From Sva-07 sp963793335 (lineage in GTDB: Bacteria; Actinomycetota; Acidimicrobiia; Acidimicrobiales; Ilumatobacteraceae), in NCBI GenBank assembly GCA_963793335.1, contig CAWBZS010000004.1, positions 62,001 through 126,000 of the forward strand: a stretch of 64,000 nt of DNA, in the 5' to 3' direction. The translations under genes were made by a program, and so were the position numbers. Shown here piece by piece: positions 15,750 through 24,347 of this stretch (position 1 is its first letter; the number at the start of each line of letters is the position of its first letter). The notes beneath the pieces were generated by a model that saw only the letters and a list, made by a program, of their open reading frames with translations, was not told where the DNA came from and ran no database searches.

Positions 15750-16967
15750 ATGACGACCGACACCGCTCGACGCGACACCCCAGGAACGAAGCCCGCCGAC
15801 GAGAACGCCGAGCACTGGATGCAACGCCTCCATTCGCTGATCGGGATTCCACCGACCCGTGGCAACGAGGTCAGAGTGCTCCGCAACGGCGACGAGATCT
15901 TCCCGGCGATGCTGTCGGAGATCGATGCTGCGACGGACACGATCGACATCGTGACCTTCGTCTACTGGGCAGGCGACATCGGCAAGCGCTTCGCCACACA
16001 CCTCGCATCGGCGGCGCAGCGTGGGGTCCGGGTCCGCGTCCTCCTCGACGCCGTCGGCGCACGGAAGATCGACGATTCCCTGCTCGACGTGATGACGTCA
16101 GCGGGTTGTGACGTTCGTATGTTCCGCAGGATCCTCGACGGCCCGCTTCCTGACATCGGGGATGCCGACCATCGCACACACCGCAAGATCCTGGTGTGTG
16201 ATGCATCCGTCGGGTTCGTCGGCGGCGTCGGCATCGCAGACGAGTGGGCCGGCGATGCTCGCAACGAAGACGAGTGGCGCGACTCACATGTTGCGGTGCG
16301 GGGACCCGCAGTGGCCGGGTTGGCGGCGGCGTTCGTCGACAACTGGGCCGATGAAGCCGAACACGGCTTCGACGCTCGATTCGAAGACGTGGTCGACACC
16401 GACCTGCACCCCGGAAGCTCGCAGTGCATCGTGGTCCGCGGTTCGTCCAGCACCGGGGCGACCGACATCAGCCGGCTCCTCATGAGCATGATGCAGCTCG
16501 CCGAGCGTCGGATCCGGATCACCACGGCCTACTTCAATCCCGACGATTCGCTCATCGACGAACTCTGTGCTGCGATCGAACGTGGCGTGGAGATCCAGAT
16601 CCTCGTACCCGGCGAGCACGCGGACAAACGCTTCGTGCAGATGAACGGAGAAGGCGACTATCAGCGGGTCCTGGACGCGGGCATCGATCTCCGGACCTAC
16701 GAGCGGTCGATGCTGCACGCCAAGGTCATCACCATCGATGGAACGGTTGCGTCGATCGGTTCCGCGAATTTCAATCAGCGATCGATGGAACTCGACGACG
16801 AGTGCAACCTCGTGATCGGAGACCCTGAGTTGGTCGGCGTGTTCGACCGCCACTTCGACGAGGACCTCCAGCACTCGGTCGTGCTCGACCCGGAACGGTG
16901 GGCCGACCGCGGCCTCGTGCAGCGCGCCGGTGAACAGGTGCTCGGTCTCGCCGACCGTTGGCTCTGA
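15750..16967 (+). CDS. phospholipase D family protein (cardiolipin synthase-like)
   Basis: 405-aa PLD-superfamily enzyme with two HKD catalytic motifs: DHRTHRKILVCDASVGFVGG (first) and MLHAKVITIDGTVASIGSAN (second), the latter followed by FNQRSMELDDE. The arrangement matches cardiolipin synthase type II and related phosphatidyltransferases. However, no N-terminal transmembrane helices precede the catalytic part, so it is probably a soluble or peripheral member. The family transfers phosphatidyl groups or hydrolyses phosphodiesters through a phospho-histidine. It stands alone on the plus strand. Confidence 0.88.
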   Translation: MTTDTARRDTPGTKPADENAEHWMQRLHSLIGIPPTRGNEVRVLRNGDEIFPAMLSEIDAATDTIDIVTFVYWAGDIGKRFATHLASAAQRGVRVRVLLDAVGARKIDDSLLDVMTSAGCDVRMFRRILDGPLPDIGDADHRTHRKILVCDASVGFVGGVGIADEWAGDARNEDEWRDSHVAVRGPAVAGLAAAFVDNWADEAEHGFDARFEDVVDTDLHPGSSQCIVVRGSSSTGATDISRLLMSMMQLAERRIRITTAYFNPDDSLIDELCAAIERGVEIQILVPGEHADKRFVQMNGEGDYQRVLDAGIDLRTYERSMLHAKVITIDGTVASIGSANFNQRSMELDDECNLVIGDPELVGVFDRHFDEDLQHSVVLDPERWADRGLVQRAGEQVLGLADRWL

Positions 16968-17003
16968 CAGCAGCCTCGGAACGCTGGCGAGCTGCGCGGT
17001 TGA

Positions 17004-17369
17004 TCAGGCCGTGATCCAGGCTCTGGCACGGTCGAGCTGGTCGTACGGATAGACCTGGACCTCCCCTGGGATCAGCCAACCGAACGCCTTGACCGAGTGG
17101 CGCATCCAGGACGTGTCGGTGACGATTGCCATCTTGTCGTACTTGGTGAAGGTCTTGAACCCGAGCTTGGTGTCCTCCCACATCGCGTCGGGTTCGAACC
17201 CGGTGAACTCGGGTCCCAGGATGTAGAGCAGACGAATCTTGTCGTGTCGGGTCAGTCGGTCGTTGACGGCCGGGTCCAGAACGTCGTCGTAGTCGTCGTC
17301 GTCGATCTCGCCGATCGCGCGAACTCCGACGACGTGGTCGGGGAGGTCATCGATCAGTTGCATTCCCAT
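17004..17369 (-). CDS. SpoIIAA/STAS-like (DUF3478) protein
   Basis: 121-aa single-domain protein of the SpoIIAA-like/CRAL-TRIO-fold type. Typical features are VVGVRAIGEIDDDDYDDVLD at the N-terminus, IRLLYILGPEFTGFEPDAMW, and the C-terminal FGWLIPGEVQVYPYDQLDRA with ARAWI. The homologous region starts at M17369 or M17363. An AGAGGAG site upstream supports this, and the longer upstream frame has no protein character. Members are small and widespread without an established function. The gene is convergent with the PLD gene. Confidence 0.8.
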   Translation of the reverse strand: MGMQLIDDLPDHVVGVRAIGEIDDDDYDDVLDPAVNDRLTRHDKIRLLYILGPEFTGFEPDAMWEDTKLGFKTFTKYDKMAIVTDTSWMRHSVKAFGWLIPGEVQVYPYDQLDRARAWITA

Positions 17370-17580
17370 GTGGGCTCCTCTCGTCCACCTCAGTCTCGCG
17401 CCCGCGGGAGTGGCGACCAAGCACTCGGTGCGGTCGTGTGGGTTCCCTGACCATTCTTTCGAAGGTCTTTCGGCTTGCCCCCGAAGTGGCTTACCCCCGT
17501 CCGAGAACGTGGTTCCCGTCACCAACGACACCCCTGCCGGTCAGCCGGCGGATCTCAACCTCAGACAAGGAACCACTGAC

Positions 17581-18138
17581 ATGCACAAGCGATTCACCAA
17601 GACTCTTCTCGCCGGCGCCATCGCCGGGGCGGGGATCATCAGCGCCGGCAACCTCGTGGCCAACGCCTACGACACCGAGGATCCGGCCCCGGTCGAAACG
17701 ACGATCGACGACTCGGACGGCACCACCTCCGACGACGGCGGCGCCGTCGAGCCGCAGGGCCTCGTTGCGCAGGTCGATCCCGACGCCGACACGGACACCG
17801 AGACCGACACCCCGGCGGACGCTGAGCAAGGCGATGGTGAGCGTCGCGGCGGTCGTGGTGGACACGGCGGCTGCGGCAACGAGGCCGTTGCCGACGTGCT
17901 CGGCGTGACTGTGGACGAACTCAGCGCCGAGCGTGAGGCGGGCAACAGCCTGGCCGACATCGCCGCCGACGCCGGCATCCCCGTCAACGACGTCGTCGAG
18001 GCGATCGTCGCTGACAGGGCGGAACACATCGCCGAGAAGGTCGAGGCCGGCGACATCACCCAGGCCGAGGCCGACGACAAGCTCACCGATCTCGAGACTC
18101 GCGCCCTCGAGCGCGTCAACCGCACGCCTGGCGAGTGA
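17581..18138 (+). CDS. secreted acidic protein with helical C-terminal domain
   Basis: 185-aa exported protein. After MHKRFTKTLLAGAIAGAGII, a signal peptide of about 35 residues, comes an Asp/Thr/Pro-rich linker (TDTETDTPADAE), then GERRGGRGGHGGCG. The C-terminal helical domain holds VTVDELSAEREAGNSLADIA and ADAGIPVNDVVEAIVAD. That pattern (LGVTxxEL...AGxSLADIA...GV) occurs in actinobacterial secreted proteins of unknown role. The ATG at 17581 has AAGGAA upstream. The next gene is a peroxidase lipoprotein about 100 bp downstream, so the two may be expressed together. Confidence 0.75.
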   Translation: MHKRFTKTLLAGAIAGAGIISAGNLVANAYDTEDPAPVETTIDDSDGTTSDDGGAVEPQGLVAQVDPDADTDTETDTPADAEQGDGERRGGRGGHGGCGNEAVADVLGVTVDELSAEREAGNSLADIAADAGIPVNDVVEAIVADRAEHIAEKVEAGDITQAEADDKLTDLETRALERVNRTPGE

Positions 18139-18235
18139 ACCACCGAGGTCCGGGGCGGCCGCACGCCGGATCGCCCCGGACCTGCCCCAACCCCCGATGC
18201 CCGACTGCCCGAATCGACCGAGGAGCGACCCACCC

Positions 18236-20257
18236 ATGCCCATCACCCGACACCCCAGCCCGACGACATCATCCGAGGCCGACGAGACCCCGGTGGCCCA
18301 GCGTCGGCGAACGGCAGCGTCGCGTACGACGATCGCTGCCCTCGGCGTTCCGATGCTGCTGGTGAGCTGCACCGCGACGAGCGTCGACGATGCATCGGTC
18401 GCAGCCGTCCCCGTCGCAACGACAGCCGCCGACCTCGAGGCGCTGATCGCCGCAGGGCGGACCCTCGACGGGTCCGAGAACAACCCGGACGACCCGACGC
18501 TCGGTCAGGCCGACCGCATCTATCCCCGCGACGCCGACGCGAACTACGCCGACGGCGTCGGTCAACTCGTCGACTCGCCGGATGCCCGCTACCTCAGCAA
18601 CCGCATCTTCAACGACACCAACCAGAACATCTTCACCGAGAGCGGTGTCACCCACTGGGGCTTCGTGTGGGGGCAGTTCATCGACCACACGATCGGTCTG
18701 CGCGAGTCCGGCGACGAGGACATGGACATCGACTTCGACCCGGCCGATCCGCTCGAAGCGTTCACCAACGACCTCGGCGACATCTCGATGACCCGCACGG
18801 CGATCGCGGACGGCACCGGGGTCGACGCACCGCGAGAGCAGGTCAACACGATCAGCTCCTACATCGATGCCTGGGCGGTGTACGGCGGCGACGAGGAGCG
18901 CCTCGACTGGTTGCGCGCGGGCGCCGTCGACGGCGACCCCACCAACAACGACGCCACACTGCTGACCGAGAACGGCTATCTGCCGACCGGTGCGGCGCGC
19001 CCGGACACCGAGACACCGGAGGTCGATCTGATGGGTCGCCTGTTCGCTGATCCGTCAGCGGCAGTGGTCGCCGGCGACGTCCGAGTCAACGAGAACATCG
19101 GTCTGACCGCCGTCCAGACCCTCTTCGTGCGCGAGCACAACCGGATCGTCGAGGAGCTCCCGGACGACCTGGACGAGGAGACGAAGTTCCAGATCGCCCG
19201 GCGCGTGGTCGGCGCACTCCAGCAGTACATCACCTACACCGAGTTCCTCCCGAGCCTCGGCGTCGACCTGGCGAACTACGACGGCTACGACTCCACGGTC
19301 GACCCCAGCATCACCAACGAGTTCGCGACCGTCGGCTATCGCGCCCACTCCCAGATCCACGGCGAGTTCGAGGCGGCGATCGACCGTGCCGACGTCACCG
19401 ACGACGACATCGACCAGCTCGAAGCCGCTGGCGTCGAGGTCACCGTCGACGGCGACGTCGTCGAGGTGGCGATCCCGCTGGGCGTCGCCTTCGGTAACCC
19501 GGGACTGCTGGAGGGCGTCGGCCTCGGCAGCCTCCTCGCGGGGCTGGCGTCGGAGGCGCAGTACGCCAACGACGAACAGATCGACAACCAGCTTCGCAGC
19601 GTGCTGTTCCAGGTTCCGGGCCCTGACGTCGAGAACCCGCTCGAGTGCCTCGACGGCACCGAGATCGCCGGCTGCTTCAGCGGGGTCAACGACCTCGGTG
19701 CCCTCGACGTGATGCGCAGCTACGACCACGGCATGCCCACCTACAACGATCTTCGGGAGGCCTACGGCTTGCCGCGCATCTCGTCGTTCACGGAGCTGAC
19801 CGGCGAGTCGACCGATGAGTTCCCTGATGGCCTCACGATCGACGACCCCGGGATCCTCGATGTGGTGTCGCTCACCGATGCCGCAGGCAACGAACTCGAA
19901 CTCGGCTCCGATGAGGCTGACACGATGGCGGTGTCCGCCGAGCGCCGCACCACCGTCGCCGCCCGCCTCCGTGCCGTGTTCAGCGACATCGACACAGTCG
20001 ACGCCTTCACCGGGATGGTGTCGGAATCGCACATCGACGGCACCGAGTTCGGTGAGCTGCAACTCGCCATGTGGACCCGTCAGTTCGAAGCACTTCGCGA
20101 CGGCGACCGCTTCTACTTCGCCAACGACCCGGCACTCGACGCCATCGCCGCCGAGTACGGCGTCGACTACCGGATGACCCTGGCCGATGTGATCGCCGCG
20201 AACACCGACGTCGAGGTCGACGAACTCGCCACCAACGTGTTCCTCCTCGACGCCTGA
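18236..20257 (+). CDS. animal-type haem peroxidase family lipoprotein
   Basis: 673-aa exported peroxidase of the animal haem peroxidase (peroxinectin/cyclooxygenase-like) superfamily. The distal block WGFVWGQFIDHTIGL near residue 141 supplies the distal histidine (DH). TLFVREHNRIVEEL near 299 is the conserved Arg-Glu-His stretch. EFATVGYRAHSQIHGEF near 366 carries the proximal histidine. The N-terminus has twin arginines (AQRRRTAAS) and ends in a lipobox-like LLVSC, suggesting an outer-surface lipoprotein, possibly Tat-exported with haem. The ATG at 18236 is chosen for its GAGGAG site. It may produce hypohalous acid or oxidise phenolics. A response regulator starts within 50 bp downstream. 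Confidence 0.88.
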   Translation: MPITRHPSPTTSSEADETPVAQRRRTAASRTTIAALGVPMLLVSCTATSVDDASVAAVPVATTAADLEALIAAGRTLDGSENNPDDPTLGQADRIYPRDADANYADGVGQLVDSPDARYLSNRIFNDTNQNIFTESGVTHWGFVWGQFIDHTIGLRESGDEDMDIDFDPADPLEAFTNDLGDISMTRTAIADGTGVDAPREQVNTISSYIDAWAVYGGDEERLDWLRAGAVDGDPTNNDATLLTENGYLPTGAARPDTETPEVDLMGRLFADPSAAVVAGDVRVNENIGLTAVQTLFVREHNRIVEELPDDLDEETKFQIARRVVGALQQYITYTEFLPSLGVDLANYDGYDSTVDPSITNEFATVGYRAHSQIHGEFEAAIDRADVTDDDIDQLEAAGVEVTVDGDVVEVAIPLGVAFGNPGLLEGVGLGSLLAGLASEAQYANDEQIDNQLRSVLFQVPGPDVENPLECLDGTEIAGCFSGVNDLGALDVMRSYDHGMPTYNDLREAYGLPRISSFTELTGESTDEFPDGLTIDDPGILDVVSLTDAAGNELELGSDEADTMAVSAERRTTVAARLRAVFSDIDTVDAFTGMVSESHIDGTEFGELQLAMWTRQFEALRDGDRFYFANDPALDAIAAEYGVDYRMTLADVIAANTDVEVDELATNVFLLDA

Positions 20258-20303
20258 TCCGATGGCGCTGGCCCCGCTTCCCGCGTCGGCAAGGATGGGC
20301 GGT

Positions 20304-20996
20304 GTGACGAGCGCGACGGTCCTGATCGCCGAGGACGACCACCAGGTTCGCGAGGCCTTGGAGCGAGTGCTGCGGTTCGAGGGCTACACCGTGCTCACCG
20401 TCAACGATGGCGCGGCCGCGCTCGCAGCGATCGATCATGATCGGCCGGATGCCGTGATCCTCGACGTGATGATGCCGCTCGTCGACGGACTCAGTGCATG
20501 CCGTCGCCTCCGGGCTCGCGGCGATCGAACGCCGGTCCTGATGTTGACCGCTCGGGTCGAGGTCGAGGATCGGGTCGCCGGTCTCGACGCCGGGGCGGAC
20601 GACTACCTCGCCAAGCCCTTCGCACTCGACGAACTGCTCGCCCGTCTCCGTGCGTTGCTGCGCCGCTCGCAGCCGACCCCCGACGGCCCGCTGGTGTTCG
20701 CGGATCTCGTCCTCGACGCGGAGGCGCGCCAGGTCCGACGCGGCGACCGCATGATCGACCTCACCCGCACGGAGTTCCAGATCCTGGAGCTGCTGATGCT
20801 CCACGCGGGCAAGGTGCTCGACCGAGCCACGATGTACGCCGAGATCTGGGGGTACGACTTCGAGACCTCGTCGAAGTCGCTCGACGTCCACACCCGCTAC
20901 GTGCGGCGCAAGCTGGAAGCCGACGGCGAGCCGCGGCTGATTCAGACGGTCCACGGGGTCGGCTACGTGCTGCGCACCCAGGACGGCACCGCGTGA
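20304..20996 (+). CDS. OmpR-family response regulator (MprA-like)
   Basis: 230-aa response regulator with an N-terminal receiver and a C-terminal winged-helix DNA-binding domain. The receiver shows VLIAEDD (acidic pocket), VILDVMMPLVDG (phospho-acceptor Asp) and DDYLAKPF (Lys); the winged helix ends SLDVHTRYVRRKLEAD and TVHGVGYVLR. The GTG at 20304 is preferred, with AAGGA eight bases upstream; ATG at 20295 is an alternative. The stop overlaps the kinase start (GTGA), so the two form a cognate pair. It is located just after the peroxidase gene. Confidence 0.93.
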   Translation: MTSATVLIAEDDHQVREALERVLRFEGYTVLTVNDGAAALAAIDHDRPDAVILDVMMPLVDGLSACRRLRARGDRTPVLMLTARVEVEDRVAGLDAGADDYLAKPFALDELLARLRALLRRSQPTPDGPLVFADLVLDAEARQVRRGDRMIDLTRTEFQILELLMLHAGKVLDRATMYAEIWGYDFETSSKSLDVHTRYVRRKLEADGEPRLIQTVHGVGYVLRTQDGTA

Positions 20997-22330
20997 ACCT
21001 GCGCACCAGGGTGGTGCTCATCGTGTCGGCGTTGGTCGTCGCCGGTATCGCCATTGCGTCGTACGTTGCCTACAGCTCGACCGAACGCGAGCTCGTCGAG
21101 TCCACCGACGACTTCCTCGAGACGCGCGCCGACGAACTGCTGGACGGGCAACGCGAACCGCCACAGATTGTCGGCGACTCGAGGGACGACGAACGGTCCG
21201 ATCGTGGTCGGCGAGACTCCGACCCGGACGCGCTCACGCAGATCCTGAACCGCGACGGGCGAATCACGGCGTCGAGCGGTGACGAACTGCCCGTCGAGTC
21301 GATCGACGTCGAGATCGCCACCGGAGCCAAGGGCGGGCGGGGCGTGATCCGCGACATCGAACTCGACGACGAGCCCTACCGGATGATCACCGAATCCGAT
21401 CGTCAGGGCGGTGCCGTGCAGGTCGCCCGGAACACCAGCGCCACCGACGAGGTGCTCGCCGGGCTGCGGATCCAGCTCCTGGCGTTCGGCGCGATCCTCG
21501 CGGTCGTCGCTGCCGGCAGCGGCTGGCTGCTGATGCGCAGGACGACACAGCCGCTCGAAGACCTGACCGCAGCCACCGAACGAGTCGCGACCGATCGCGA
21601 CCTCACACCGCTGCGACTCGACCGCCGCGACGAGGTCGGGCGTCTGGCGACGAGTTTCGACCAGATGCTCGCCGCGCTGGCCCTGAGCCGCGACCAGCAG
21701 CAGCGGCTCGTGCAGGACGCCGCCCACGAGCTGCGCACGCCGCTGACCAGCTTGCGAACGAACATCGAGCTGCTGGATCGTGCCCGCAACCTGCCCGCCG
21801 ACGAGCTCGATGCGCTGCTCGCCGCGTTGACCGCCGAGGTCCACGAGCTCGGCCAGTTGTTCGACGAGCTGATCCAACTGTCGAGCGACACCGGTCAACA
21901 GCGCAGCCTCGACGTCGAGGTGGATCTCGCCGACGTCGTACGCGACGCGGCCGACCGGTTCACACGTCGCACCGGTCGAGAGGTCGACATCGACACCGAG
22001 CCCACCACGATCCTCGGCAACCCGGCGCTGCTCGAGCGGGCGGTCAGCAACCTGCTCGGCAACGCACACAAGTTCAGCCCGCCCGATCAGCCGATCGAGG
22101 TGTCGCTTCGCGACCATCGGGTCAGCGTCCGCGACCACGGGCCGGGGATCCCGGTGTCGGAACGAACCCGCGTGTTCGATCGGTTCCATCGATCGGCCGA
22201 AGCAAGGTCACAGCCCGGCTCCGGTCTCGGGCTCGCCATCGTCGCGCAGATTGCGGAGCTCCACGGAGGTGTGGCGTCGGCCGACGAGCACCCGGGAGGT
22301 GGGGCCGACGTCGGCTTCACGGTCACCTGA
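20993..22330 (+). CDS. sensor histidine kinase (MprB-like)
   Basis: 445-aa membrane sensor kinase. TM1 (VVLIVSALVVAGIAIASYVA) precedes an extracytoplasmic domain of about 120 residues rich in Asp/Arg. TM2 is near 157-176. A HAMP segment follows (RRTTQPLEDLTAATERV), then HisKA with DAAHELRTPLTSLR (His near 243) and HATPase motifs NLLGNAHKFS, DHGPGIP and GSGLGLAIV. It starts at a GTG overlapping the regulator stop. The stimulus is not evident; the neighbouring secreted peroxidase suggests an envelope or oxidative signal. Confidence 0.93.
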   Translation: MNLRTRVVLIVSALVVAGIAIASYVAYSSTERELVESTDDFLETRADELLDGQREPPQIVGDSRDDERSDRGRRDSDPDALTQILNRDGRITASSGDELPVESIDVEIATGAKGGRGVIRDIELDDEPYRMITESDRQGGAVQVARNTSATDEVLAGLRIQLLAFGAILAVVAAGSGWLLMRRTTQPLEDLTAATERVATDRDLTPLRLDRRDEVGRLATSFDQMLAALALSRDQQQRLVQDAAHELRTPLTSLRTNIELLDRARNLPADELDALLAALTAEVHELGQLFDELIQLSSDTGQQRSLDVEVDLADVVRDAADRFTRRTGREVDIDTEPTTILGNPALLERAVSNLLGNAHKFSPPDQPIEVSLRDHRVSVRDHGPGIPVSERTRVFDRFHRSAEARSQPGSGLGLAIVAQIAELHGGVASADEHPGGGADVGFTVT

Positions 22331-22987
22331 TCCCTGGAACCGGTGGTCTCGGGTGGCGGGCCGCCACGCCGTGGGGAGGTACACCGCAACGAGTGCGCCG
22401 AGCGAGCCCGACCTGGTGGCCATCGCAACCGTGGTCACGGCGACCAGGATCGGGACGAAGGCCAACATCAGGGCGGGATCGTCAATCGCCTCCGCAGGAT
22501 GCACGGTGCGGACGAAGGGGAGCGAGAGCGTCCCGATGAACAGCCAGACCATCGCGCGGCGTTGCGCGATGCGCACCGAAATCGGGCGACTCAGTGCCAG
22601 GAGGAGCGCTGCTTCCATCACGAGGTAGAACGCCGACGGGTTGACTCTGCCCGCCATCACGAACGACACGTTGAGGATCACCCCTGCCCACAGTGCGGGA
22701 CGGACGTGCCGATTGGTGACCAGACAGCCGCCGATTGCCAGCTGCGTCACCAGGACGAGCCACGCGACGCCACCGGCCCACGGCTCGATGACGCCGTCGG
22801 CGAACGGTCCGAAGTAGGGAAGCATCTCCGCTGTCTGCTCGTCGAGGAAGTTGCGTAGGCCATCGCCGGTCCACCATCTCGGGTCGATCACCTTCTCGAT
22901 GCCTGCACGCAGCCAGCCGGCGGCGAGGAAGAGCTGCAACGGAAGTAGGAACGCGATGGCCCTGGTGGAGTCGGTTCTGCGTGGCAT
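22208..22987 (-). CDS. DoxX/HTTM-like integral membrane protein
   Basis: 259-aa membrane protein starting MPRRTDSTRAIAFLLPLQLF, with five to seven hydrophobic helices. GWLRAGIEKVIDPRWW in the first loop resembles DoxX/DoxD-type proteins (a conserved helix followed by K-x-x-D-P-x-W-W). The ATG at 22987 is chosen because the extended frame upstream runs into repeat DNA. The last 40 residues overlap the 3' end of the convergent kinase gene by 123 bp and lack hydrophobic character. The function is unknown; the family is variously linked to quinone or respiratory roles. Confidence 0.65.
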   Translation of the reverse strand: MPRRTDSTRAIAFLLPLQLFLAAGWLRAGIEKVIDPRWWTGDGLRNFLDEQTAEMLPYFGPFADGVIEPWAGGVAWLVLVTQLAIGGCLVTNRHVRPALWAGVILNVSFVMAGRVNPSAFYLVMEAALLLALSRPISVRIAQRRAMVWLFIGTLSLPFVRTVHPAEAIDDPALMLAFVPILVAVTTVAMATRSGSLGALVAVYLPTAWRPATRDHRFQGSGDREADVGPTSRVLVGRRHTSVELRNLRDDGEPETGAGL

Positions 22988-23071
22988 ACGTCCCAGTGTT
23001 CGGCGCCCGGGTAACGACACGCCGAGGACGTTCGAAGGATTCGGCAAAGCGGTGATCGCAGGCCCACCAGC

Positions 23072-23120
23072 CCAGCGATGAGTTTCCGCGCGACCTGTTC
23101 GCGCGAACACTCATCGCTGG
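23072..23120. repeat. GCGATGAGT-family palindromic repeat, copy 1
   Basis: A nested hairpin. Outer arms CCAGCGATGAGT and ACTCATCGCTGG are perfectly complementary (12 bp). Inner arms CGCGCGA and TCGCGCG surround a 5-base loop. It lies upstream of the DoxX-like gene and is not followed by a T-run. Confidence 0.85.
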
Positions 23121-23140
23121 TAGGTCGTGCGTCGAACCGG

Positions 23141-23182
23141 TGAGTTTCCGCGCGACCCGTTCGCGCGAAGACTCATCGCTGG
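23141..23182. repeat. GCGATGAGT-family palindromic repeat, copy 2
   Basis: This copy matches copy 1 in the core (TTTCCGCGCGACC, then GTTCGCGCGAA, then ACTCATCGCTGG), but its left outer arm is eroded to TGAGT. It ends a few bases from the stop codon of the minus-strand lipoprotein gene and could fold in its 3' UTR. Confidence 0.75.
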
Positions 23183-23188
23183 CTGGAC

Positions 23189-23749
23189 TCAGGGCACCTG
23201 ATAGCTGAGAACGTTGCCGACTTCGTTGGTGAACGAGCCGCCCTGCCAGGTGAGCGGGTACGAGAGCTCGTTGCCGTGGCTGTTGGTGATGTAGATCACG
23301 AAGTCGTGGGGGTCGGTCCGGTTGGCGCTGTTGGCGTTGAAGACGCTGGCGGAGCAGTGGTAGTCCTCAGAGCCGTAGGCGCTCAAGCCTTCTTCCGAAG
23401 TCGTGTCCATCCTGGTCTGGCAGACCGCGGCGCCGGGGAGGTCGGGATCGATGATCAAGACCTCGTACCAACCCGGTCCGTCCATCTCGGCGCCGTAGTC
23501 GAGTCGCACGATCAGATCCTCGGCCATCGGAACGAACTCCGATCCCTCCGCAGCAGTGGCATCCGGTGCTGGAGCATCGGCTGCGGAGGCATCGGGCGGT
23601 GCGCCGTCGAGCGATTGGGTGTCTTGTTCGTCGGTCTCGTCGGGGACGTAAGTGGCCGGCTTCGAATTGCCGGAGCAGCCCGCGTAGGTGTCACACCCTC
23701 CGGCGAGCGCCACGAGCGCCGCGAAGGCCGCCATTCGAGCGAATCTCAT
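23189..23749 (-). CDS. hypothetical lipoprotein
   Basis: 186-aa predicted lipoprotein. A signal peptide MRFARMAAFAALVALAGGC ends at a lipobox cysteine, and four cysteines in all suggest disulfides. A Pro/Ala/Asp linker (residues about 40-75) leads to a beta-rich C-terminal domain (WYEVLIIDPDLPGAAVCQTR, then DFVIYITNSHGNELSY). No family was recognised. The ATG at 23749 is supported by GGGAAGGAA immediately upstream. The gene is bracketed by two copies of the GCGATGAGT repeat on each side, which may mark an insertion-prone segment. Confidence 0.65.
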   Translation of the reverse strand: MRFARMAAFAALVALAGGCDTYAGCSGNSKPATYVPDETDEQDTQSLDGAPPDASAADAPAPDATAAEGSEFVPMAEDLIVRLDYGAEMDGPGWYEVLIIDPDLPGAAVCQTRMDTTSEEGLSAYGSEDYHCSASVFNANSANRTDPHDFVIYITNSHGNELSYPLTWQGGSFTNEVGNVLSYQVP

Positions 23750-23894
23750 GATTCCTTCCCAGTGTTTGGCGACACCGCTGTGGAAACGCCACGGAGGCGC
23801 CAGGTCGGAGAGACGGTGTCGCTCTTCGGCGTCCCGCATCTCCATGGTCTGCCTCGCGCAGCCTCGCCGTCAGGGTCGTAGTGCTCTCGTCACT

Positions 23895-23947
23895 CGCAGC
23901 GATGAGTTACCTCGCGACCCGTGCGCACGAAGACTCATCGCGTCGGG
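23895..23947. repeat. GCGATGAGT-family palindromic repeat, copy 3 (direct-repeat unit 1)
   Basis: Outer arms GCGATGAGT (23899-23907) and ACTCATCGC (23933-23941) are perfectly complementary. The centre differs from copies 1-2 (TACCTCGCGACCCGTGCGCA) but keeps the CGCGAC core. The whole 53-bp unit is repeated exactly 65 bp downstream. Confidence 0.85.
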
Positions 23948-23959
23948 GTGGTCCCACGG

Positions 23960-24012
23960 CGCAGCGATGAGTTACCTCGCGACCCGTGCGCACGAAGACT
24001 CATCGCGTCGGG
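23960..24012. repeat. GCGATGAGT-family palindromic repeat, copy 4 (direct-repeat unit 2)
   Basis: This is an exact 53-bp duplicate of copy 3, with hairpin arms at 23964-23972 and 23998-24006. It lies in the 3' flank of the minus-strand small membrane-protein gene. The identity suggests a recent tandem duplication. Confidence 0.85.
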
Positions 24013-24041
24013 ATGGACGACGGCGGATCTTGTCGTGGTCG

Positions 24042-24347
24042 TCAGCCGAGCCGCTGGACGCGCTTGCGGTGGTTGTCGTGGTTTTCACCGTCGATGCCGG
24101 TCTTCTTGGTGCCCTTGATTTCTCTGACCTTGGCATCGTTGCCGGTGATCGGTTGCGACTCGATGCGCGTCTCCTTCTCGAAGGCGTGCGACTGATGGGT
24201 GTTGCGGTAGTAGCGCCACAGCCCGTAGTAGGTGGCGCCGCCGCCGGCCGGGCCGAGGAGGAGCAGCCACCCGGGTGCTCCTCCGTCGCTGCTGGCCGAG
24301 GCAAACACCCCGGTCGCTGCCAGCTCGCTCAACACGGCGGCGATCAT
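24042..24347 (-). CDS. small membrane protein in SPFH/zinc-ribbon operon
   Basis: 101-aa protein with one or two hydrophobic stretches (GAPGWLLLLGPAGGGATYYG) followed by WRYYRNTHQSHAFEKETRIE and a basic, hydrophilic C-terminus. No family was recognised. Its ATG overlaps the stop of the zinc-ribbon gene (ATGA), making it the third member of a SPFH - zinc-ribbon - small membrane protein operon. Translational coupling and membrane character suggest it works with the other two at the membrane. Confidence 0.65.
   Translation of the reverse strand: MIAAVLSELAATGVFASASSDGGAPGWLLLLGPAGGGATYYGLWRYYRNTHQSHAFEKETRIESQPITGNDAKVREIKGTKKTGIDGENHDNHRKRVQRLG

Noticed and set aside
23895..24012. Tandem duplicated palindromic units suspected as a CRISPR array
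   Set aside because: Only two units with a 12-bp gap, strongly palindromic, no spacers of CRISPR length and no cas genes; better explained as a hairpin repeat family.
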